From the NCBI GenBank assembly GCA_020026335.1, contig JAHHQO010000014.1, positions 1 through 55,288 on the forward strand: DNA of 55,288 bases, in the 5' to 3' direction. Each line of letters begins with the position of its first letter. Within the stretch, counting starts at the first letter, position 1. Shown here one piece after another: positions 24,447 to 31,997 of the stretch. This DNA is from Alistipes sp. (lineage in GTDB: Bacteria; Bacteroidota; Bacteroidia; Bacteroidales; Rikenellaceae). The position numbers and the translations under genes are program-made. The notes under the pieces were generated by a model. It saw only the letters and a list, made by a program, of their open reading frames with translations, was not told the DNA's origin and ran no database searches.

Positions 24447-24875
24447 ATGAAACCGCTCTACAACAGAGATAACATCACCGAGCTGATACCCCAGCGCGCC
24501 CCGATGATAGAGGTGGACGACTTCTGCGGAATCGACGTCGAGGGTGTCGCCCTGTCGCGATTGGAAGTGAGAGCCGACAACCTGCTGGTGGAGGAGAACC
24601 ACTTCTCGGTGGAGGGACTCACCGAACACATGGCGCAGTCGGCGGCAGCGCGTGCCGGCTATTTGGCCGTAAGTAAGGGCGAAGAGGTGCATCTGGGATT
24701 CATTGGTGCGGTCAATGGCCTCACGGTGGGCAGACTGCCGCTCGTGGGCGAGGTGCTGACCACATCGGTTGAGGTTGTTGAGGAGGTGATGAACATCGCC
24801 CTTATCGCTGTCAAGAGTTGTGTCGGCGAGGAGGAGGTGGCCTCATGTCGAATGAAAATTTATACGGAGGAGTAG
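24447..24875 (+). CDS. hotdog-fold dehydratase-like protein (ApeP-like)
   Basis: This 142-residue protein has a single hotdog domain. The region LIPQRAPMIEVDD corresponds to the FabZ stretch LPHRxPFLLID, but the catalytic His is replaced by Gln16; the glutamate in LTEHMAQSAAARAGY (Glu60) is kept. A Gln at this site is familiar in some Bacteroidetes members, so it may be family-typical rather than damage. The role would be dehydration of 3-hydroxyacyl-ACP to the double bond, or support of another dehydratase such as the one at 30454. Confidence 0.75.
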   Translation: MKPLYNRDNITELIPQRAPMIEVDDFCGIDVEGVALSRLEVRADNLLVEENHFSVEGLTEHMAQSAAARAGYLAVSKGEEVHLGFIGAVNGLTVGRLPLVGEVLTTSVEVVEEVMNIALIAVKSCVGEEEVASCRMKIYTEE

Positions 24876-24876
24876 C

Positions 24877-25314
24877 ATGAAAAAACAGCACCGCGAAGCT
24901 GCATTGGTCAATGAAACTTCCGTCAGGGTTCGTTTTTCGGAGGTCGATTCCATGCGTGTTGTCTGGCACGGAGAGTATATCCGCTATTTCGAGGATGGAC
25001 GCGAGGAGTTCGGACGGCGTTTTGCAGGCATCGGTTACGATGACATAGCCCGTTCGGGGTATCTTGCCCCCGTTGTGGAGGCCAATTTGCAGTACAAAAG
25101 TCCTCTCAGAGTGAACGACACGGCCATCATCGAAACCCGATACATCGACTCCGAGGCAGCCAAGATATGTTTCGAATACACCATACGTAGAGGAAGTGAC
25201 GGCGAAGTGGTCGCCACAGGTTCTACGATGCAGGTTTTTGTCGATCAGAACTATGAGTTGATACTCCTGCAACCCGACTTTTTTGCAGCATGGAGAAAGA
25301 GATGGATCAAGTAA
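24877..25314 (+). CDS. 4-hydroxybenzoyl-CoA-type thioesterase
   Basis: This 145-residue hotdog protein has the pattern VRFSEVDSMRVVWHGEYIRYFEDGRE, recognisable from YbgC/4HBT thioesterases, with the likely catalytic Asp24. It may release the finished polyene or correct wrong loading. It overlaps the next gene. Confidence 0.88.
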   Translation: MKKQHREAALVNETSVRVRFSEVDSMRVVWHGEYIRYFEDGREEFGRRFAGIGYDDIARSGYLAPVVEANLQYKSPLRVNDTAIIETRYIDSEAAKICFEYTIRRGSDGEVVATGSTMQVFVDQNYELILLQPDFFAAWRKRWIK

Positions 25315-26978
25315 AGATATATTTGGGTGCCGACTGCATCATCAGCTCTTTGGGCCACACCACAGAGGAGAACGTGGCGCAGATTATGGCGTGCCGTTCG
25401 GGTATTGGTGTGGTTGATGACCCCTCGATTTTCGAACGCTCCTTTCCGGCAGGACGCATCGCCCATGAGGAAGATGCCGATAGCGAGACTCCCCGACTGG
25501 AGCGTCTCTTGCAAAAGGCGGTGGAGAGTGTCTTGAAAAGTTCGGGCGTGTCGCCCCACTCTCCGCGAACGGGACTCGTGGTGGCCACCACGAAAGGCAA
25601 TGTAGATTTCTTGTCGCGCGAACCCAAACCCGATGAGCGTTGTTTCCTGTTCGAGACCGCCGAAAGAGTGGCTCGTGCGCTGGGCTTTGTTGCAACACCC
25701 AAGGTGATATCCAATGCCTGCATATCGAGTCTGGCGGCGATGATTGTCGCCCGCAGGGAGATATTGTCGGGTCGTTATGATCATGTGATTGTTGTGGGAG
25801 GAGATATCCTCACGCAATTTGTGGTGGAGGGCTTCCAGTCCTTCAAATCGGTGAGCGAGCAGGTCTGCCGCCCCTACGATGCATCGCGTGACGGTCTGTC
25901 GCTGGGTGAAGCCTGCGGAGCGTTGTTGCTGACTACCGATGTCACGAAAGCCGGAGTAGGCAGAGTGATGTTGGCAGGAGGTGCGATGACCGAAGACGCC
26001 AACCACCTCTCTGCCCCCTCACGTACGGGCGAGGAACTGGCTACGGCCATGCAGCTGGCCATGCGTGAAGCCGGTGTCACAGCGGCGGAGATTGATGCCG
26101 TCAATGCACACGGCACAGCCACCCGTTACAATGACGAGATGGAGAGCAAGGCGCTGGCGGTGGCAGGATTGAGCGACAAGCCGTTGAACAGCTTTAAACC
26201 CTACATCGGGCACACATTGGGTGCTTCGGGTGTGGTGGAAGCTATTCTGTCGGCAGAGCAGATACGCCGCGGTGTGGTCTTCGCAACACCGGGCTACCGC
26301 GAGTGCGGTGTGCCGCAACCCGTCAATGTCGAGAGCCGTCACCGCGAGATGAAGATTTCAACGATGATGAAGAGTGCTTCGGGATTTGGTGGTTGCAATG
26401 CCGCCATTGTGTTAAGTCGCGACCACGAGGGACAGCCTCTCACGGAGCGTAATGTTGAGATAAAGACCGTGCGCAACTTCTCCATGGAGGGGAGCGGTGA
26501 TTTCGCCGAGCGCATACGTGCGGAATATAAGGCTTTGGGCAGTGCCAATCTCAAATTCTTCAAGATGGATAATCTTGCGAAATTGGGATATGTGGCAGTC
26601 GAAAAGCAGCTTCGTGACGATAAGGTGGCAGAGCGTTGGGGTGCTTACAGAGTGGGTATTATCCTCGGTAATCACTCCTCATCGTTGGATACCGACATCC
26701 GTCACCAGCGCATCGTGGAGTCGCACCCCGAGGAGGGGGCATCGCCTGCGGTGTTTGTCTACACACTGCCCAACATCGTCATTGGCGAGATGTCTATCCG
26801 CCACAGCATCAAGGGCGAGGGGCTCTTTTTCGTGGAGTCTTCCGCCGAAGGAAGCGGAGCGGAGGAGTATGCCCGCCAACTGATAAAAAACGACATTCTC
26901 GATGCAGCGATTACCGGCTGGTGCGAATGTCTTGAAGATAATTATTCGGTAAATATAAAATTGATAGAAAAGATATGA
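25302..26978 (+). CDS. ketosynthase fused to a Cys-less half-ketosynthase (cluster KS 2)
   Basis: Starts at 25290 (MEKEMDQ) and 25302 (MDQVKIY) are both possible, giving 562 or 558 residues, about 150 longer than a usual ketosynthase. Residues 1 to about 385 form a complete FabF-like enzyme with Cys140 in SNACISSLAA, NAHGTATRYND and YIGHTLGASG. The remaining part (about 390-560) looks like the N-terminal half of another ketosynthase, with GIILGNHSSSLDTD and YTLPNIVIGEMSIRH; where the Cys should be it reads VESSAEGSGA, so it is inactive. It could be a built-in partner or chain-length element. The thioesterase gene overlaps the start and the next ACP overlaps the stop. Confidence 0.88.
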   Translation: MDQVKIYLGADCIISSLGHTTEENVAQIMACRSGIGVVDDPSIFERSFPAGRIAHEEDADSETPRLERLLQKAVESVLKSSGVSPHSPRTGLVVATTKGNVDFLSREPKPDERCFLFETAERVARALGFVATPKVISNACISSLAAMIVARREILSGRYDHVIVVGGDILTQFVVEGFQSFKSVSEQVCRPYDASRDGLSLGEACGALLLTTDVTKAGVGRVMLAGGAMTEDANHLSAPSRTGEELATAMQLAMREAGVTAAEIDAVNAHGTATRYNDEMESKALAVAGLSDKPLNSFKPYIGHTLGASGVVEAILSAEQIRRGVVFATPGYRECGVPQPVNVESRHREMKISTMMKSASGFGGCNAAIVLSRDHEGQPLTERNVEIKTVRNFSMEGSGDFAERIRAEYKALGSANLKFFKMDNLAKLGYVAVEKQLRDDKVAERWGAYRVGIILGNHSSSLDTDIRHQRIVESHPEEGASPAVFVYTLPNIVIGEMSIRHSIKGEGLFFVESSAEGSGAEEYARQLIKNDILDAAITGWCECLEDNYSVNIKLIEKI

Positions 26979-27235
26979 AAGAGCAACTTGTAAAGGAATT
27001 GAAGGAGGAGATTATCGAGGCATTGAACCTGGAGGACATCACTCCCGATGATATTGACGCTTCGGCTCCCCTGTTCCGTGACGGTTTGGGTCTCGACTCG
27101 ATTGACGCCCTCGAAATCGTGATTATCCTCGATAAGAAATACGGTATCAAGCTGGCCAACCCCCAGGAGAACAAGGAGATATTCTATTCGGTGGATACAC
27201 TGGCCGATTTCGTGGAGAAGAACCATACAAAATAA
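26975..27235 (+). CDS. acyl carrier protein (cluster ACP 2)
   Basis: This 86-residue protein has the carrier motif GLGLDSIDALEIV with Ser42 as the phosphopantetheine site. It starts inside the KS 2 stop (ATGA) and is followed after six bases by KS 3. Its DSI motif and helix sequence differ from ACP 1, in keeping with a separate role. Confidence 0.93.
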   Translation: MKEQLVKELKEEIIEALNLEDITPDDIDASAPLFRDGLGLDSIDALEIVIILDKKYGIKLANPQENKEIFYSVDTLADFVEKNHTK

Positions 27236-27241
27236 CTGACC

Positions 27242-28420
27242 ATGCATATTGCAGTTAGCGGTGTCGGTGTGATTTCCGCCACGGGAACGGGTGTCGGGGA
27301 GAACATGAAGGCGATGAAGGAGGGACGCAGCGGCGTGGGACAACTCACGCTCTTCGAGTCGCGTCACCATGTGCCGGTCGGAGAGGTGAAATACTTCGAC
27401 GAGGAGTTGTGTCGCCTGCTGGAGATTACTCCCCGAAAGCCGATTTCGCGTACCGCGTTGTTGGGTATGGCAGCTGCCAAAGAGGCACTTTGCGATGCCG
27501 CTCCGGCGCAGGATTTGCGCATAGGTCTGGTCTCTGCCACCTCGGTGGGCGGTATGGATTTGACGGAGCGTTTCTTCGTTGATTTCATGCGTGACGAAGC
27601 CGCGGGCGATGTCGATGTAGTCAGAGAGCACGACCCCCGAAAAAGCACTTCACACATCGCTTCCTATTGCGGGATCAAGGGCTTCACGACGACCCTCAGC
27701 ACTGCCTGTTCATCGGCAGCCAATGCCATTATCTATGCCGCACGCCTTATCGAGAACGACATCTGCGATGTGGTGGTGGCAGGAGGTTGTGACGCACTGT
27801 CACGATTTACGCTCAACGGCTTCTTTGCGCTGGGCATTCTCGATGACAGGGCGTGTCGTCCGTTTGACGAATCTCGCCGGGGACTGAATCTGGGTGAGGG
27901 CGCAGGCTACATTGTTTTGCAGCGTGCCGACACCCTGGGCAAAGCACCCTACTGCTACCTTACGGGTTATGCCAACGCCAACGATGCATTTCACCAGACG
28001 GCCTCATCGCCCGATGGTGAGGGGGCGTATCGAGCCATGGCAGAAGCTCTGCAAATGGCAGGTGTCGCAAAGGAGGAGGTCGATTATATCAACGTGCACG
28101 GCACAGGCACACCCAACAACGATGCTGCCGAAGCCACGGCACTCGTCCGTCTGTTTGGTGACACTCTGCCACCGTTCAGCTCCACAAAGCCCTTCACGGG
28201 GCACACGCTGGCGGCTGCCGGAGGTATCGAGGCTGTCTATGCCGTGCTGGCTGTCAAATATGGTGTGCGCTACCCCAATCTCAACTTCGGTGAGCCGATG
28301 CAGGCAACACCCCTGCGTCCCTGCACCGTGTGGAGTGAGGGCGTGGAGAACCGTCATGTGATGAGCAACTCTTTCGGTTTCGGAGGAAATGACTCTTCGT
28401 TAATATTTTCGCAGCGATGA
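27242..28420 (+). CDS. beta-ketoacyl-ACP synthase, FabF-like (cluster KS 3)
   Basis: This 392-residue protein has the complete triad, with Cys156 in STACSSAANAI, NVHGTGTPNND and FTGHTLAAAGG. The tail SNSFGFGGNDSSLIF is normal. Its direct overlap with the Cys-less gene at 28417 resembles the ApeR/ApeC or KS-alpha/KS-beta pairing of type II systems, so the two probably form a heterodimer that extends the polyene chain. Confidence 0.92.
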   Translation: MHIAVSGVGVISATGTGVGENMKAMKEGRSGVGQLTLFESRHHVPVGEVKYFDEELCRLLEITPRKPISRTALLGMAAAKEALCDAAPAQDLRIGLVSATSVGGMDLTERFFVDFMRDEAAGDVDVVREHDPRKSTSHIASYCGIKGFTTTLSTACSSAANAIIYAARLIENDICDVVVAGGCDALSRFTLNGFFALGILDDRACRPFDESRRGLNLGEGAGYIVLQRADTLGKAPYCYLTGYANANDAFHQTASSPDGEGAYRAMAEALQMAGVAKEEVDYINVHGTGTPNNDAAEATALVRLFGDTLPPFSSTKPFTGHTLAAAGGIEAVYAVLAVKYGVRYPNLNFGEPMQATPLRPCTVWSEGVENRHVMSNSFGFGGNDSSLIFSQR

Positions 28421-29133
28421 AATTTTATTTGCATAAAGTGGCTGTCTCGACAGATGCTTCGGCCGATTTCAAGACTATCGTTCCCAACGCCATGATACGC
28501 AGACGAATGAGCCGTATTGTCAAAGACGGTGTCATTGCCGCCGCATCGGCTATGGAGGGGATGACTCCCGATGCCATACTCACGGCCACGGCCTACGGCT
28601 GTCTGGCCGACAGCGAGAAGTTTCTCCGCAGCGTCATCGAGAGTGACGAGGAGCTGCTGCCACCCACGCCGTTTATCCAATCGACCTTCAACACGGTGGG
28701 CGCTGCCATTGCCCTGCTGGGGGAAAACCACTGCTATAACATGACCTACACCCACGGAGGGGGCAGTTTCGAATCGGCATTGCTCGATGCCACCATGTTG
28801 CTCAACGAATGGGGCGATGAGGGCGCGAAACGCCAAATTCTGGTGGGAGCCGTTGATGAGATGACCCCGACACTCCACACACTGATGGAGCGGTTGGGTA
28901 TGCACGATGTGCCCGACAACTACGGTGCATTTTTCTTCCGTGTGTCGGGTCGCGTTGAGGGGGCTTGTGCCGAGGTGGAACTCATGCCCCGAACCGATGG
29001 AAACACCCTTTCCACAGCGCATTGTGAGGCCGATACCCTGCGCCTTGCCCGTGAAATGTACACGGCAGTGAGCCAGAGGAAAAACGCAATGCTTGAGGGG
29101 GAATACTTTAAAATAGAAGTAAAATGCTTGTAG
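28417..29133 (+). CDS. Cys-less half-ketosynthase, chain-length-factor-like
   Basis: This 238-residue protein is about half the size of a ketosynthase and matches only the N-terminal portion. The usual active-site cysteine stretch is replaced by NMTYTHGGGSFESALL, so it cannot condense. In aryl-polyene clusters such proteins (ApeC-type) pair with an active ketosynthase and affect chain length. It overlaps KS 3 by four bases and the deacetylase by ten. Similar to, but not the same as, the fused half-domain in KS 2. Confidence 0.82.
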   Translation: MKFYLHKVAVSTDASADFKTIVPNAMIRRRMSRIVKDGVIAAASAMEGMTPDAILTATAYGCLADSEKFLRSVIESDEELLPPTPFIQSTFNTVGAAIALLGENHCYNMTYTHGGGSFESALLDATMLLNEWGDEGAKRQILVGAVDEMTPTLHTLMERLGMHDVPDNYGAFFFRVSGRVEGACAEVELMPRTDGNTLSTAHCEADTLRLAREMYTAVSQRKNAMLEGEYFKIEVKCL

Positions 29134-29825
29134 GTGCTCTGCTGACGGCTGCTCTTGCCGCTTCGTCCGTGTGGGTTTACCGCACATCTTTTTGCATCTC
29201 CTCGCGCCGATGGGTCAAGGCCCTCTGTCGCAAGGAGACCGGGGAGCGTGTGGTGGCCATCACCTTCGATGACGGTGTGGAGCAACGGCTGACCCCACAG
29301 GTACTCGATATCCTTCGACAGCGAGAGGTGGAAGCCTGCTTCTTTGTGGTGGGTGACAGAGCCGACGGCAATATTCTGCGCCGTATGGTGGCGGAGGGGC
29401 ATGTTATCGGAAACCACACCCTCCACCACGGAGGTTGGGACCCTTTCCTCTCCTCGCGCGAGATGATTGACAACGCCCGACAGTGTGATGAAGCCATCTA
29501 CACGGCAACGGGACTCATGCCCCGTCTGTTCCGCCCTCCTTTCGGTGTCACGAACCCCATGATTGGACGAATGGTTCGCGAACGGGGCTATACGGTCATC
29601 GGCTGGAGCATTCGTTCGCTCGACACCATGGGGGGCAGTCGTGAGGAGGTGGTGGAGCGCATCCGCCAAAGATTGCACCCCGGAGCGGTCATCTTGTTGC
29701 ATGACAATCGCGAGGGTGCACCCGAACTGCTCTCGGCCCTGCTCGATGTATTGGCAGAGGAGGGATATGGCGTCAAGCGTGTGGACAAACTCTTTGAAAC
29801 AGAACCTTATGAAGTTAAGAAATAG
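29124..29825 (+). CDS. polysaccharide deacetylase family protein (NodB fold)
   Basis: This 233-residue protein has an N-terminal hydrophobic anchor or signal (about residues 3-15) and a NodB domain. Motif 1 is TFDDG (Asp49-Asp50) and motif 2 is GNHTLHHGGW (His98, His101/102), with RPPFG and WSIRSLD further on. These provide the metal ligands and base for de-N-acetylation of amino sugars. In this cluster it may deacetylate a sugar to which the pigment lipid is attached. It overlaps both neighbours. Confidence 0.87.
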   Translation: MLVGALLTAALAASSVWVYRTSFCISSRRWVKALCRKETGERVVAITFDDGVEQRLTPQVLDILRQREVEACFFVVGDRADGNILRRMVAEGHVIGNHTLHHGGWDPFLSSREMIDNARQCDEAIYTATGLMPRLFRPPFGVTNPMIGRMVRERGYTVIGWSIRSLDTMGGSREEVVERIRQRLHPGAVILLHDNREGAPELLSALLDVLAEEGYGVKRVDKLFETEPYEVKK

Positions 29826-30441
29826 AATATTGATGACCTTGGCACTGCTCATGTCATGTGGTGCAGGTTACGCACAAGGCACCTTGCAGGAGCGATTCAT
29901 GCAGGAGCTGCAGGCCAAGAGTGCGCAGGTGCAGACTATCGTCTGTGACTTTGTGCAACTCAAACACAACTCCATGCTGGCTGATGATGTGAAGAGCCAC
30001 GGCAAATTCCGATTCAAACGCCCCTCGAAATTGTCGCTGACCTATGATGCACCGCAGGGCGACCGCATCGTCATGGGTGAGGAGAATTTCGAGATTGTGG
30101 CTGCCGGCACGCACAGTGTCGTGAAGATAGCATCGAATCCCCTTTATGCACAGTTGCAGGAGATTTTTGCCGCCTGCTTTTCGGGTGACATTACGGCATT
30201 CACCAACGGTAACGATTTCAGTTGCGAGGAGCACGCCACGGGTTACACCGTTCACATCGTCCCCGACAACAAGCGCGCCAAGCGTTATATCTCGGAGATT
30301 GTACTGACCTTCTCGAAGGAGGATATGTTGCTCGACGAGTTGCGTATCATCGAGAAGACAGGCAACTATACGCAGTATGTATTTAAGTCGCGCCGCACGA
30401 ATGTCGCCGTGTCGGATGCCATATTCGAAGGTTCACGTTAA
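29809..30441 (+). CDS. LolA-like outer-membrane lipoprotein carrier
   Basis: I choose the ATG at 29809, 16 bases inside the upstream gene; it gives a 210-residue protein with the signal peptide MKLRNRILMTLALLMSCGAGYA. The mature part fits the LolA/LolB-like half-barrel (DFVQLKHNSML, GKFRFKRPSKLSLTY, LRIIEKTGNYTQYVF). It would be a soluble periplasmic carrier with a hydrophobic cavity, here probably for the pigment lipid rather than lipoproteins, since cluster-borne LolA homologs accompany MMPL exporters. Confidence 0.88.
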   Translation: MKLRNRILMTLALLMSCGAGYAQGTLQERFMQELQAKSAQVQTIVCDFVQLKHNSMLADDVKSHGKFRFKRPSKLSLTYDAPQGDRIVMGEENFEIVAAGTHSVVKIASNPLYAQLQEIFAACFSGDITAFTNGNDFSCEEHATGYTVHIVPDNKRAKRYISEIVLTFSKEDMLLDELRIIEKTGNYTQYVFKSRRTNVAVSDAIFEGSR

Positions 30442-30453
30442 GAAGAGATAACG

Positions 30454-30813
30454 ATGCTGGAAGGACTTTTTACCATAGAGAATATCACCTCCACGGAGGA
30501 GGGTTTGACGGCGCAGTTGCGTCTTGATGCTTCATACGCGGTCTTCGAGGGACATTTCCCCGAGCGACCGGTCTTGCCGGGCGTGTGTCAGATGTATGCC
30601 CTGCGCGAGGTGTTGAGCCGTTTCCACGGCCGCGAGATGCAGTGGGAGTCGGTGCGCGACCTCAAATTTCTGAGTCCTGTTCTTCCGCCCGAAGATGTGG
30701 AATTGACCCTTTCGGTGAAAGAGACACCCGCGGAGGAGGGTAAATTGAAAATAGATGCTGTTCTTGCCACGCAAACAGCCAAAAAAACAAAAATTAGAGC
30801 TATATTTGTATAA
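30454..30813 (+). CDS. FabA/FabZ-like dehydratase (ApeI-like)
   Basis: This 119-residue hotdog protein has FEGHFPERPVLPGVCQMYAL, where His34 is the expected catalytic base. The length and position match ApeI-type dehydratases that create the polyene double bonds. It starts 12 bases after the LolA-like gene and its stop overlaps the glycosyltransferase start by one base. Unlike the hotdog protein at 24447 its catalytic His is present, so this is probably the main dehydratase. Confidence 0.87.
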   Translation: MLEGLFTIENITSTEEGLTAQLRLDASYAVFEGHFPERPVLPGVCQMYALREVLSRFHGREMQWESVRDLKFLSPVLPPEDVELTLSVKETPAEEGKLKIDAVLATQTAKKTKIRAIFV

Positions 30814-31997
30814 TGACCTCAGAGAGGAATATACAAGAAAAGATGCGCCTGCTGAAGTGCGCTGTGATGATCCCGACATATAACAATGCCGGGACTATTT
30901 GCCATGTGATAGAGGGTGTCAAAGCCTATTGTCGGGATATTATCGTCATCGATGACGGCTCGACGGATGCCACCCCACAACTGCTCGACGGAGTGGAGGG
31001 CATCATCCGCACGGGTTACACCCCCAACCGCGGAAAGGGGCGCGCCATACGTTGCGGATTGAAGTGTGCCGCACAACACGGCTTTGACTATGTGATTTCG
31101 ATTGATGCCGACGGGCAACACTATCCCGATGACATTCCCTCGTTTGTCGAGGAGCTGGAGCGCAGCCCCGAGAGCCTCATCATCGGTGCGCGCTCGCTCA
31201 CGGCCGAGAATATGCCCTCGAAGAATACTTTTGCCAACAAGTTCTCCAATTTCTGGTACCATTTCGAGACGGGACAGCGTCTGGAGGACACCCAGTCGGG
31301 CTTCCGCCTCTACCCTGTCCGAGCATTGAGCAAGATGCACTTCTTCACCTCGCGGTATGAGTTCGAGGTGGAGGTCATCGTAAGGGCTGCATGGCGCGGA
31401 ATAGAGGTGAAGAATATTCCCATAAAGGTCTATTATCCTCCCGAGGGCGAGCGTGTGACCCACTTCCGTCCGGGTGTGGATTTCACCCGTATCTCGATAC
31501 TCAACACCTGTCTGGTGACCTACGCCCTGCTCATCTACTATCCTTTCCGATTCCTGAAGTGGTTGCGCTGGGAGAATGTCAAAGGCTTCATCGACCGCCA
31601 CATTATCCACTCCAAAGAGAGCAACCACCTCATGGCGCTGTCTGTGGCATGGGGCGTGCTGTGGGGCATGATGCCCGTGTGGGGCTGGCAGGGAATAGTG
31701 GCTGTGGCTACGGGTTGCTTTATGAAGTTGAACAAGGTGGTGACCTTTGCCGCCACCAACATCAGTGTGCCGCCCATGATACCGCTGATTCTCTATGGCG
31801 GCTATGCGCTGGGCGGTGTGATATTGGGTCTTCCCATTACGATTTCATTCCGCGACATCACCTGGGAGTCGCTGGCCGGTTCATTGGTGCAATATGGTGT
31901 GGGCAGTGTCGTGCTGGCGGTGGCTGCCGCTTTGATAGTCTATCCCCTCTGCCGTCTGCTGTTCCGCATCTTCAAACGTAATATGAAGGAGTCATGA
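30813..31997 (+). CDS. family 2 glycosyltransferase with C-terminal DUF2062 membrane domain
   Basis: This 394-residue protein has a GT2 domain (about 10-230) with MIPTYNNAGTI, the nucleotide-binding VIDDGSTDATPQLL and SIDADGQHYPDD. A C-terminal hydrophobic DUF2062 part follows (about 265-390), with SVAWGVLWGMMPVWGWQG. The first half would transfer a sugar from a nucleotide or polyprenyl donor, perhaps to the pigment or its lipid carrier. The start overlaps ApeI-like by one base, and the stop overlaps the exporter by four. Confidence 0.9.
   Translation: MTSERNIQEKMRLLKCAVMIPTYNNAGTICHVIEGVKAYCRDIIVIDDGSTDATPQLLDGVEGIIRTGYTPNRGKGRAIRCGLKCAAQHGFDYVISIDADGQHYPDDIPSFVEELERSPESLIIGARSLTAENMPSKNTFANKFSNFWYHFETGQRLEDTQSGFRLYPVRALSKMHFFTSRYEFEVEVIVRAAWRGIEVKNIPIKVYYPPEGERVTHFRPGVDFTRISILNTCLVTYALLIYYPFRFLKWLRWENVKGFIDRHIIHSKESNHLMALSVAWGVLWGMMPVWGWQGIVAVATGCFMKLNKVVTFAATNISVPPMIPLILYGGYALGGVILGLPITISFRDITWESLAGSLVQYGVGSVVLAVAAALIVYPLCRLLFRIFKRNMKES

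Noticed and set aside
29563..29808. Long N-terminal extension of the LolA-like protein
   Set aside because: It overlaps the deacetylase in another frame and would bury the signal peptide that begins at 29809.
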